Source of the DNA: JBHHYU01 sp046757725
GTDB taxonomy: Bacteria; Desulfobacterota; Binatia; UBA9968
DNA: 5,740 bases
Assembly: GCA_046757725.1 (NCBI GenBank)
Contig: JBHHYU010000149.1
Location: 1-5,740, forward strand
Direction of reading: 5' to 3'
Positions 1 to 5,474 of this stretch are shown piece by piece (within the stretch, counting starts at the first letter, position 1; every line of letters starts with the position of its first letter). The notes beneath the pieces were generated by a model. That model searched no databases, was not told the origin of the DNA, and was given only the letters and a program-made list of their open reading frames with translations. Made by a program: the position numbers and the translations under genes.

Positions 1-2
1 AA

Positions 3-242
3 GCCAGCCTGTACCCAAGCAACCTGGCAATAGGCGATTCCCGCAATCCTCCAAAAGAACGCCTTGCACTGGAATTAAGCTGCCTTTCAGAGGGATTCAT
101 CCGGGATTTTTTCTACGGAGATTTCGCCGAGGATTTCACCATGGTGGATTTCACGATGCATGTGGGCTCGGACCTAACGCGGGAGAACGCCAAACGGATG
201 GCCGAAAAAAACCAGCAGGAACGCGGAGCAAGTCCTCAATAA
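3..242 (+). CDS. C-terminal part of an unrecognised protein, cut by the window edge
   Basis: A plus-strand frame is open from the first bases and stops with TAA at 240-242. It gives about 79 residues ending in the hydrophilic tail ENAKRMAEKNQQERGASPQ. I do not recognise the family. Codon choice in the last 30 codons (GGC, GAC, CGG, GAG, AAC, GCC) looks like real coding sequence. The stop lies seven bases past the stop of the convergent M48 gene, a normal arrangement for convergent neighbours. The middle (codons for GFIRDFFYGDFAEDFTMVDF) lies in DNA nearly identical to the His-rich repeat gene downstream, but is read in a different frame from that gene. The frame matching the His-rich protein (2-358) is also open here, giving HPGFFLRRFRRGFHHGGFH and then an unconvincing tail. 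Either frame could therefore be the remnant. No start codon is visible, so N-terminal content and function are unknown. Confidence 0.35.
   Translation, partial: ASLYPSNLAIGDSRNPPKERLALELSCLSEGFIRDFFYGDFAEDFTMVDFTMHVGSDLTRENAKRMAEKNQQERGASPQ
92..153 (+). repeat. Dispersed copy of the His-rich gene repeat unit
   Basis: By eye, these 62 bases align without gaps to 2423-2484 with 7 mismatches (55/62), and about equally well to the second unit at 2546-2607. The match starts at GGGATTCATCCGGGAT and ends at ATGGTGGATTTCA, beyond which the sequences diverge. All copies lie in the same orientation, about 2.33 kb apart, and flank the minus-strand protease and 124-residue genes. This could be a fragment of a second His-rich gene or a duplicated segment captured by another reading frame. 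Confidence 0.8.
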
Positions 243-1288
243 AAGTCGGCATCACTTGGGATTCTTCGAGGTGGAGGATAGTTTCCCCCGTATTGGCTGC
301 CGGGTACCTGGCACAAAAACTTCGTGCTCAGCCTGCGCCAGAGATTTACTGCCTGTGAGACATCGTACCCAGCTCCTTGAGCAAAATATAAGCCGAGGTT
401 GTTAGCCTCTCTCTCAAGGTCCTGAAAGGACGCCAACCTACCGGAAAAGTCACGAGAAGACGTGAACCTATCAGTATTGCCAGCCATCCCTGTAAATGCT
501 CTTCCCCTGTTTCTTTGAGGCGTAGGAAAAGTAGCGTTAAGGAGCACGCCTGCCATCATTCCATGTAGAATGGAATGGCCATTTTGGCGGCTACCGTAAC
601 CAGTATGGCCAAGGACAATATGTGCCATCTCGTGACCAATCACCAACGCCAGCTCGCTATCATTATTGACGAAGCGAAGCATCCCCGTTGTGATGCCGAT
701 TTCATCTCCATCTGCAAAACCATTAACGCTATAATCGTTTACAAGGTTTACAGGATAATCGCATGCAAGTATGGGATTTAGAGTAAGAATAAGATGCTCA
801 CCCGAACGTAGAATTTGTAGATTGATGGGACCTTGCCCAGACCTCCGAAAAATTTCTGTTGCCTGCTGAATCCTTTCTGTCTTACGGAACCCGTTTGTGG
901 AGGACATGATCGGGGTCCCCGCTATCTTGATTATCTCATCCCTGGGTCTGAGGCCTCCAATCGCTGCGGGTAATCCAGGGACTACGTATGCCACAGTGAG
1001 ATTCTCTCTGACAGGTAAAGTGTCCTCTGCAGCAACGCGCTGATCTTTGGGGAACCTTTTATGGTCCGTAAACAAAATGCCCAATAATGGTTTTATTCGA
1101 TCGGCACAAAGTTCAACTCCATTCATTTTCACAGCAGCCGAAACTCGCAACAATCGCTTGCTGTGTTCTCTTTCCTCATTGGCCAAAAACTGTGCCAACG
1201 TGGTGGATTCAAACAATTCAGGGGCACATGCAGAAAGAAAGAGAGCTAAAAATACAAGAATACTGGCCGATAAAAGTACTCGCCTCAT
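236..1288 (-). CDS. M48-family zinc metalloprotease lipoprotein with PDZ domain
   Basis: Predicted zinc endopeptidase of the M48 (Ste24/HtpX/BepA-like) clan, probably anchored to a periplasm-facing membrane and acting in envelope protein quality control; the substrate is unknown. Residues 1-20 are a signal peptide with lipobox LSAC, so Cys21 should be lipidated. Residues about 90-170 form a PDZ-like module (LTVAYVVPGLPAAIGGLRPRDEI). The catalytic motif is HEMAH at 219-223 (zinc ligands H219 and H223, catalytic E220), inside VIGHEMAHIVLGH. The third ligand is probably E292 in EREAN (292-296). The family usually has EREAD, so Asn replaces a conserved Asp. The C-terminus (YGGNYPPPRRIPSDADFY) resembles the family's closing THPxxxxR region but lacks its His and stops soon after, so activity may be altered. 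The ATG is preceded by a good ribosome site (AGGAAAGG, plus-strand 1291-1298). It lies 87 bases downstream of the 124-residue gene and may share its transcript. Confidence 0.88.
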   Translation of the reverse strand: MRRVLLSASILVFLALFLSACAPELFESTTLAQFLANEEREHSKRLLRVSAAVKMNGVELCADRIKPLLGILFTDHKRFPKDQRVAAEDTLPVRENLTVAYVVPGLPAAIGGLRPRDEIIKIAGTPIMSSTNGFRKTERIQQATEIFRRSGQGPINLQILRSGEHLILTLNPILACDYPVNLVNDYSVNGFADGDEIGITTGMLRFVNNDSELALVIGHEMAHIVLGHTGYGSRQNGHSILHGMMAGVLLNATFPTPQRNRGRAFTGMAGNTDRFTSSRDFSGRLASFQDLEREANNLGLYFAQGAGYDVSQAVNLWRRLSTKFLCQVPGSQYGGNYPPPRRIPSDADFY

Positions 1289-1321
1289 GGCCTTTCCTGC
1301 TCCCCGTCTCGGTTCTAGGAG

Positions 1322-1338
1322 TTAAAAACTTGTTTTAA
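1322..1338. repeat. AT-rich inverted repeat between the two minus-strand genes
   Basis: TTAAAA, five bases (ACTTG), then TTTTAA form a perfect short inverted repeat. It sits in the 87-base gap between the 124-residue gene and the protease gene. It has no G+C-rich stem, so it is a poor candidate for a strong terminator. It could be a weak attenuating hairpin or a promoter-proximal AT-rich element for the protease gene. Confidence 0.25.
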
Positions 1339-1375
1339 ATATCCGCCCTCTACCGCTTTCCCCCGCCGTAAGGTA

Positions 1376-1750
1376 CTAATGAAATTGCGAGGAGCTCATG
1401 ATCTTGCGTAGTTGATTCTTTATGGGGAAGCGAAGATTCCCTAGTCTTTCGTAGTCGGATTTATCACGTTGGCAGATGGAGTGAGGATAGAACTCCACGT
1501 AGGTCTCTTGGATTTCTATAGCGCAGTAGCCCTGATTGGCGTCCCAGATGGCCACGCTCAGCCGGTCGGCGAATTCTTCTTTGTTTTCATGGGGGTTGAG
1601 GAAGCCTTCTCCGCTTGCGAAGACATTGTTTCCGTAGTGGTTCCACAACTGGAATGGCCACTGTTCGTTGGCTGCTTCCTTTACGGCTTCCAGCTGGCCT
1701 TCGAAGATTCCTTCGATCTGAAGAGTCAGTCTTTTATAGGATGGATTCAT
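1376..1750 (-). CDS. Small cytoplasmic protein of unknown function (124 aa)
   Basis: I do not recognise this family. The start is well supported: on the minus strand AAGGAGG (plus-strand 1756-1762) lies five bases before the ATG. There is no signal peptide and no membrane segment. The N-terminal third alternates hydrophobic and charged residues (KRLTLQIEGIFEGQLEAVKE), then comes an aromatic stretch (WPFQLWNHYG), an Asn/Gly/Glu turn region, and a likely beta-strand segment around CAIEIQETYVEFYPH. The tail is basic (KNQLRKIM). This looks like a compact soluble alpha/beta domain. It has two Cys residues (C76, C93) with no metal-site pattern. It is the first gene of a probable two-gene minus-strand unit with the M48 lipoprotein, which gives no clear functional hint. 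The opposite strand is also open over much of this stretch, but lacks a comparable ribosome site. Confidence 0.65.
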   Translation of the reverse strand: MNPSYKRLTLQIEGIFEGQLEAVKEAANEQWPFQLWNHYGNNVFASGEGFLNPHENKEEFADRLSVAIWDANQGYCAIEIQETYVEFYPHSICQRDKSDYERLGNLRFPIKNQLRKIMSSSQFH

Positions 1751-2281
1751 GGTTTCCTCCTTTCTCTTTTATAAATAACAATATTTTTTGTGGGTTGGTT
1801 CCCTCGCACCTTGATAGGAGGTTGTTAGTTAAGCTGTTTGCGGGATGTTTTGGGCTTCGGAGGGTAGGCGAGAAGGTCACTGAAGTTACAGATATTTTTG
1901 ACTTTCACTTATATACCTCGCGGTGGGTGACAAATATCAATCGCTGCTGGCGGCTGAGGCATTTCAAAAATTGCCATTCAATATTTTAGGAGACAATTGT
2001 TGGGAATTATTAGTTTCCTTTTGGGCCGGCCTGACCTCCTTCTCCGTAATTGTTTGGATAAGCCGAGGAACCGGAACTATTCACGGACGGCGCTTGTATG
2101 CTAGATCAGAGCACGGTTGGAGTTGCGGCTGCCAAAGCCATATGCCAGCCGGCTGCGCAGAATCAATGTTAACAGAACAAGGCTCAAATAAATTTGAGGA
2201 CGCTCCTGTTCATCGAAAACCGGCTTAAGCACAAACAACCCAAAAGGTATTGGGCAAATCCAGGTTACAGGAGGAATAGTC
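1751..2281. other. 531-base divergent intergenic region without a convincing gene
   Basis: This region separates the minus-strand pair from the plus-strand His-rich gene, so it should hold both promoters. Next to the minus-strand start lies an AT-rich stretch (TTTTATAAATAACAATATTTTTT, 1767-1789) that could contain a -10 element, but I see no matching -35. A GTG-started frame (1923-2228, 101 codons) exists on the plus strand. It has no ribosome site and its product has no recognisable motif, so I do not call it. No RNA gene, terminator or mobile-element end was recognised. Confidence 0.5.
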
Positions 2282-2680
2282 ATGCAAAAGCAGCTACTTA
2301 GAGCGATTGTGACTGGGGTGTTGATTGTTGGAACACTGCTGTTTGGAGTAGAACCGGCTCCGGCGTGGAGCATTCACCACAGAGGTTTTGGTTTTCATGG
2401 AAGCCGTAGGTTTCATCATGGTGGGTTTTATCCGGGATATTTTCTACGGAGATTTCATCGAGGGTCTCACCATGGTGGATTTCATCCGGGTTTTCACGAC
2501 GGGGGATTTCACCCGGGGCTCCACCATCCAGGATTCCATGGTAGTGGGTTTTATCCGGGATATTTTCTACGGAGGTTTCATCGAGGATCTCACCATGGTG
2601 GATTTCATCCGGGTTTTCACGGTGGGGGATTTCACTCAGGGTTCCATGGTGGTGGGTTTCATCGAGGATTTCACAACTGA
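2282..2680 (+). CDS. Exported His/Gly/Phe-rich tandem-repeat protein
   Basis: The ATG follows an excellent ribosome site (AGGAGGAA, 2269-2276). Residues 1-28 are a Sec signal peptide: basic MQKQLLR, a hydrophobic core, and APA before W29 as a probable signal peptidase I site. The mature part (about 104 residues) is low-complexity, mostly His, Gly, Phe, Pro and Arg, with 23 His. It has a 41-residue period: GFYPGYFLRRFHRGSHHGGF begins at residues 48 and 89. Short GGFHPGFH-type blocks follow each copy. There are no Cys and almost no acidic residues, so the chain should be strongly basic and able to bind divalent metals, anions or surfaces through His and Arg. That role is inferred from composition only. 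No enzyme motif is present. A second frame (2388-2750) is open through the same DNA, but it has no signal peptide or ribosome site and is best treated as a by-product of the repeats. Confidence 0.75.
   Translation: MQKQLLRAIVTGVLIVGTLLFGVEPAPAWSIHHRGFGFHGSRRFHHGGFYPGYFLRRFHRGSHHGGFHPGFHDGGFHPGLHHPGFHGSGFYPGYFLRRFHRGSHHGGFHPGFHGGGFHSGFHGGGFHRGFHN
2421..2666 (+). repeat. Two tandem 123-base units inside the His-rich gene
   Basis: Unit 1 runs 2421-2543 and unit 2 runs 2544-2666, both starting GTGGGTTTTATCCGGGATAT. The first 92 bases of the two units differ at only 4 positions; the remaining third diverges. The period is 123 bases (41 codons), which keeps the frame. Such low divergence points to recent duplication or ongoing gene conversion. 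A further partial copy lies at 92-153. Confidence 0.9.
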
Positions 2681-2758
2681 CGTTTGCCTATCGTTTTCAG
2701 AAGAGGTGAAGGGGGGGCAAGTCGCCGGTTTTATGCCTTTCGCCGCTTAACACATCCA

Positions 2759-2774
2759 TTGGCTAATTAGCCAA
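2759..2774. promoter_or_regulatory. Perfect 16-base palindrome, possible operator
   Basis: TTGGCTAATTAGCCAA is an uninterrupted palindrome about 80 bases after the His-rich gene stop. With no loop it fits a dimeric-regulator site better than a terminator hairpin, and no T-run follows. No gene start lies immediately downstream except the istB remnant, so any role is unproven. Confidence 0.3.
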
Positions 2775-2906
2775 AGAAGTAATAGGTCAGCTCCCACCAG
2801 GAACGCTGTCCAGGAGTTATTAGATCAGGCGGGGGGATGTCTCTGTTCAGACATGGCAACGCGAACGGCTTAAACGGCTTCTCACAAGATTATCAAGGAT
2901 ATATCC

Positions 2907-3152
2907 TTGGCCAGGACCTTCAATCGCGGCGTTGAGAAATGGAGCGAGGTCTTTCCCGATACGGTCCTGGCCAACGCCACGATCGACCGCATCCTCGACC
3001 GCGCGGGGATCATCCAGTTTCAGGGCAAGAGCTACCGGCTCAAGGGCAAGATTTCCCTGCCGTCGTTTGGCGATGCGGACATCATGGGCGGAAATCGGCG
3101 AGGAGGTCTAAAAGATGAGCCCTGTGGACATGCCGCTCCGGGGACAATGTAG
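2907..3152 (+). pseudogene. istB: IS21-family istB ATPase, C-terminal remnant
   Basis: IstB is the AAA+ helper ATPase that works with the IstA transposase in IS21-family elements. Only its C-terminal end is visible: NRGVEKWSEVFPDTVLANAT, then an IDRILDRAG segment and GKSYRLKGK. This matches the family's usual end, SNRxxxxWxxVFGDxxxAxAxLDRLLHHxxxxxxxGxSYRL. The Walker A and B regions are absent, and an in-frame stop lies at 2871, so about 80% of the roughly 250-residue protein is missing. The end also appears frameshifted: removing one G from the run at 3086-3088 would give DIMAEIGEEV followed by TAA at 3109-3111. As written, the frame instead reads on to 3152 with an unlikely tail. The TTG at 2907 is only the first available start and is not meaningful. 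No istA and no clear IS ends were seen. The remnant sits directly upstream of the phosphatase-aminotransferase block. Confidence 0.75.
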
Positions 3153-3233
3153 ATAGGCATACGGCCGCCTTGCGCGCATTTGATAAGACAGAGATTTACT
3201 ACAAGAGGGCATTTTATTGCTATTGCCGGGGCC

Positions 3234-3251
3234 CACAGCAATGTTGCTGTG
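3234..3251. other. Short hairpin upstream of the phosphatase remnant
   Basis: CACAGCA, loop ATGT, TGCTGTG is a perfect 7-base stem. It lies about 30 bases upstream of a TATAAT box. No T-run follows on either strand, so it is a weak terminator candidate. It may be a regulator site or a relic of mobile DNA. Confidence 0.35.
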
Positions 3252-3283
3252 CCTAGATGGGTATGATACATAGCAGAAATTTG

Positions 3284-3289
3284 TATAAT
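3284..3289 (+). promoter_or_regulatory. Consensus -10 box of a sigma-70-type promoter
   Basis: TATAAT matches the -10 consensus exactly and is preceded by TTG. The hexamer 17 bases upstream (GTATGA) is a poor -35, so the promoter may be weak or activator-dependent. Transcription would start around 3296, leaving a leader of about 20 bases before the TTG start at 3315. It could drive the phosphatase remnant and the aminotransferase behind it. Confidence 0.45.
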
Positions 3290-3314
3290 CAGTCTAAACT
3301 CTGGGGGGGAGTAC

Positions 3315-3721
3315 TTGCGCCCTTTTATAATCTGCGATTTTGACGGCACGATCACCCTCACAGACTCGACCGATCTCATGCTCAAGCGTTTTGCAGCTCC
3401 CGAGTGGCTGGACATCTTTTCCCCTATTCCTATCCTGACTGCAAGAGTGCTAGCTGCAAGACCTCGCTGTTAAAATCGCTCGGACGTAAAGTAGAGAGCT
3501 CCATCTTGATCGGGGACGGGCCTTCAGATATCAGTCCGGCAGTCCATGCCCGTAGGGCCTCTGCCAGAACAAAGCGGGACGGTTCGCCCGGCGACCTGAT
3601 CGAATTCTGCCAAAAGGAGAAGATCGCTTGTCACCCGTTTGCTAACTTCCAAGAGGTCTTAAAGGTACTTAATGAAGCTGGCGAGAGCTCGGCAGATAGA
3701 CGATGCATACCCGAGATGTGA
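3315..3721 (+). pseudogene. HAD-superfamily phosphatase, internally deleted and frameshifted
   Basis: The two ends of one HAD phosphatase (SerB/MtnX-like subgroup) lie in different frames. The 5' part starts at TTG 3315 after a G-rich ribosome site (GGGGGGAG, 3303-3310). It reads RPFIICDFDGTITLTDSTD, with motif I DFDGT (nucleophile D8 and acid/base D10), then runs to a stop at 3471. The 3' part, in another frame from about 3415 to the stop at 3719-3721, reads FPYSYPDCKSASCKTSLLKS, with a motif III-type Lys, and ILIGDGPSD, which is motif IV. Intact relatives are about 220-240 residues, whereas the two parts together give about 135. The cap region and motif II are therefore missing, by a deletion near 3413-3418 that also changed frame. 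The 3' end overlaps the aminotransferase start by 19 bases, which suggests translational coupling in the intact ancestor. Activity is very unlikely. The original substrate, perhaps a phosphorylated precursor in the same pathway, is unknown. Confidence 0.8.
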
Positions 3722-5091
3722 AAAGTCTTGCGGATAGAGAGCTACTGGAGCTCGAGACCAGGTATTGCTCATACGGGGATACCGTCCATTATGTCACCAG
3801 GCCCAAAGTATTCACAGCCTGCGATGGCGGATTTTTATACGACGCGGAAGGGACTCCTTATTTCGATCTACAGATGCAATATTCTGCAGCCAACCTCGGC
3901 TATGGAAACTCGCGATTGGTCAAGGTCTTGGAGAACCAAGTAAGAAAGCTCCCGCAACTCAGCAACAAATATCTGCACGAACAGAGAATTCTCTTAGCGG
4001 AACAGATTGCTACGCTTACCGAGAAGAGGTTTGGCATTAAAGGGCGCGTCCATTTCGACGTTGGAGGGGCAAGGGCCATTGAGGACTCTCTCCAGCTTAT
4101 CCGCAACGCTACCAAGAGAAACTTACAGTTCGCCTTTATGGGGGGATACCACGGTAGAACCCTAGGGGCTTCAGCTATTTCCTCCAGCTACCGCTATCGG
4201 CGCCGCTACGGCCACTTCGGGGACCGAGCCCACTTTGTTCCGTATCCCTACTGCTTCCGCTGCTTCTATGAGCTCAAGCCCGAGGACTGCGGGCTCTACT
4301 GTCTGAGGCAGTTCGAGAAGCTCTTCGACACCGAGGTCTACTCCTTCTGGGACTCCAAAGCCGGGGAACGTGAATACGGGGCCTTTTACATCGAACCACT
4401 CCAGGGGACTGGAGGTTACGTGGTGCCCCCCAAGGATTATTTTGCCCGGCTGGCGGAGATCCTGTCAAAGAGAGACATCCTCCTCGTGGACGACGAAATC
4501 CAGATGGGTTTCTACCGAACGGGCAAGCTCTGGGCGATTGAGCATTTTGAGATAACGCCGGACGTTATCGTCTTCGGCAAGGCCCTGACCAACGGCCTCA
4601 ACCCACTCTCCGGCATCTGGGTCAGGGAGAATCTCATCGACCCTTCGGCCTGGCATCCCGATTTATCGCCCATTCCCTTAGCCGGTAATCCGCAGGGGAC
4701 GGCGATAGCCCTTGAGGTTTTGAGGATTTTTGGAGAGCAGAGTTTCGAAGAAAAGGTCCAGGAAAGGGGCGCCTATTTTCTTTTTCATTTGCGGAAACTC
4801 AAAGGGAAATACCCCGGCATGATCGGAGACGTGGATGGCTTAGGATTGGCCCTACGAATCGAAATCTGCGGCAGCGATGGACAGAGCCCGGATCCCGAAA
4901 TGACTCACAGGCTCTTTCATGAAGGCCTGAAAGGCGATTTAGGCACGAGACAGCAGCGATACGGCTTGGTTCTCGATGTTGGCGGCTATTATAAAAACGT
5001 CTTTACGCTGGCACCCTCCCTCGACATCTCCTACGGGGAAATTGACCTTAGTCTCAAACTATTAGATCAGCTTTTTGGGCGCTTTGGTTAG
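3703..5091 (+). CDS. Class III PLP-dependent aminotransferase, divergent subfamily
   Basis: A full-length (462 aa) fold-type I enzyme of the ornithine/acetylornithine/4-aminobutyrate aminotransferase family, which moves an amino group between an amine and a keto acid or aldehyde using pyridoxal phosphate. Visible landmarks: CDGGFLYDAEGTPYFDL (40-56), GGARAIED (121-128) at the usual SGAEAVE site, GGYHGRT (147-153), EPLQGTGGY (231-239), VDDEIQMGFYRTGK (262-275) with D264 expected to bind the pyridine nitrogen, and FGKAL with K293 as the Schiff-base lysine. A cluster C184-x2-C187 ... C196-x3-C200 follows PYPY; similar Cys sets occur in some 4-aminobutyrate aminotransferases. Two usual cofactor-site features differ: R124 replaces the Glu of SGAEA, and P325 sits where Thr normally precedes GGNP. 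The ATG overlaps the phosphatase remnant by 19 bases and has only a weak ribosome site, so coupling was probably important. A paralogue starts 383 bases downstream. The substrate cannot be assigned. Confidence 0.92.
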   Translation: MHTRDVKSLADRELLELETRYCSYGDTVHYVTRPKVFTACDGGFLYDAEGTPYFDLQMQYSAANLGYGNSRLVKVLENQVRKLPQLSNKYLHEQRILLAEQIATLTEKRFGIKGRVHFDVGGARAIEDSLQLIRNATKRNLQFAFMGGYHGRTLGASAISSSYRYRRRYGHFGDRAHFVPYPYCFRCFYELKPEDCGLYCLRQFEKLFDTEVYSFWDSKAGEREYGAFYIEPLQGTGGYVVPPKDYFARLAEILSKRDILLVDDEIQMGFYRTGKLWAIEHFEITPDVIVFGKALTNGLNPLSGIWVRENLIDPSAWHPDLSPIPLAGNPQGTAIALEVLRIFGEQSFEEKVQERGAYFLFHLRKLKGKYPGMIGDVDGLGLALRIEICGSDGQSPDPEMTHRLFHEGLKGDLGTRQQRYGLVLDVGGYYKNVFTLAPSLDISYGEIDLSLKLLDQLFGRFG

Positions 5092-5474
5092 TCTCATGGA
5101 ACTTTTAGCTAAAAATTTAGTTACATAGGTTAGTTAATTAAAGTTGTGGTGTTTATCATACAATGGGATTCGGGCTCAATCACTACCCGTAGTTACGTGA
5201 CAGAGGTGGTAGTGGAATAGTTCGCGGATTTCAGCTTTAAATGCGATTTGATATTGGATGGAAACAGATGTAGCGTCCTTCTCTCTTCGTTCCCCGGGAA
5301 TGCAACTATGGAAGTACAACGTTTAAGCAAGCGTTTTTAATCGAGTCGAGGAGGGATGCTGAAAAAACCGCTGTGGTTGAGGATGGGGTCGCGGATTGTC
5401 CTAGCCAAGGACAGGGTTTGTCCCGGCTAAGGCTGGACCGAGGGAATTTATTGAAAGAGTGAGAAGTTCCGGTT
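5092..5474. other. 383-base gap between the two aminotransferase genes
   Basis: No convincing gene is present. The first 70 bases are AT-rich and include the perfect 12-base palindrome TTTTAGCTAAAA (5103-5114), with no G+C-rich terminator. The last 120 bases are more G+C-rich and hold a hairpin (5402-5429). A 24-codon frame (5356-5430) follows GAGGAGG, but that site is only 1-2 bases from the ATG, too close to be typical. The length suggests the second aminotransferase has its own control region rather than simple read-through. Confidence 0.5.
5402..5429 (+). promoter_or_regulatory. Leader hairpin upstream of the second aminotransferase
   Basis: TAGCC, two bases, GGACA, loop GGGTT, TGTCC, one base, GGCTA: two stacked 5-base stems around a small asymmetric internal loop, 45 bases before the next start codon. 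An alternative stem GTCC (5398-5401) with GGAC (5409-5412) would compete with it. No T-run follows, so a terminator is not evident. Possible roles are an RNA leader structure or a mobile-element relic. Confidence 0.4.

Noticed and set aside
575..781. Plus-strand open frame inside the protease gene
   Set aside because: It is antisense to the well-supported M48 coding sequence (HEMAH, PDZ, lipobox) and has no ribosome site or recognisable motif.
1047..1338. Two plus-strand frames opposite the protease N-terminus
   Set aside because: Both mirror the signal peptide and PDZ region of the minus-strand gene; their products look random.
1469..1989. Plus-strand frames opposite the 124-residue gene
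   Set aside because: They lack ribosome sites, while the minus-strand gene has AAGGAGG at ideal spacing.
1923..2228. GTG-started 101-codon frame in the intergenic region
   Set aside because: There is no ribosome site, the composition is odd (scattered Cys and Trp without pattern), and I recognise no family. It is probably chance.
2101..2373. Minus-strand frame overlapping the His-rich gene start
   Set aside because: It overlaps the ribosome site and signal peptide of the better supported plus-strand gene.
2421..2666. CRISPR-like array
   Set aside because: The repeats are contiguous 123-base units in frame inside a protein gene, with no unique spacers between short repeats.
3115..3156. ATG after GGAGGT giving a 13-codon frame
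   Set aside because: Spacing is good, but the product stops after 13 codons. It may be a relic of the IS region and is not supportable as a gene.
3032..3415. Minus-strand 127-codon frame
   Set aside because: It runs antisense across the istB remnant, a promoter-like region and the HAD motif I segment, without a motif of its own.
3900..4656. Several short frames on both strands within the aminotransferase
   Set aside because: They are shadows of the full-length class III aminotransferase, whose motifs are intact throughout.
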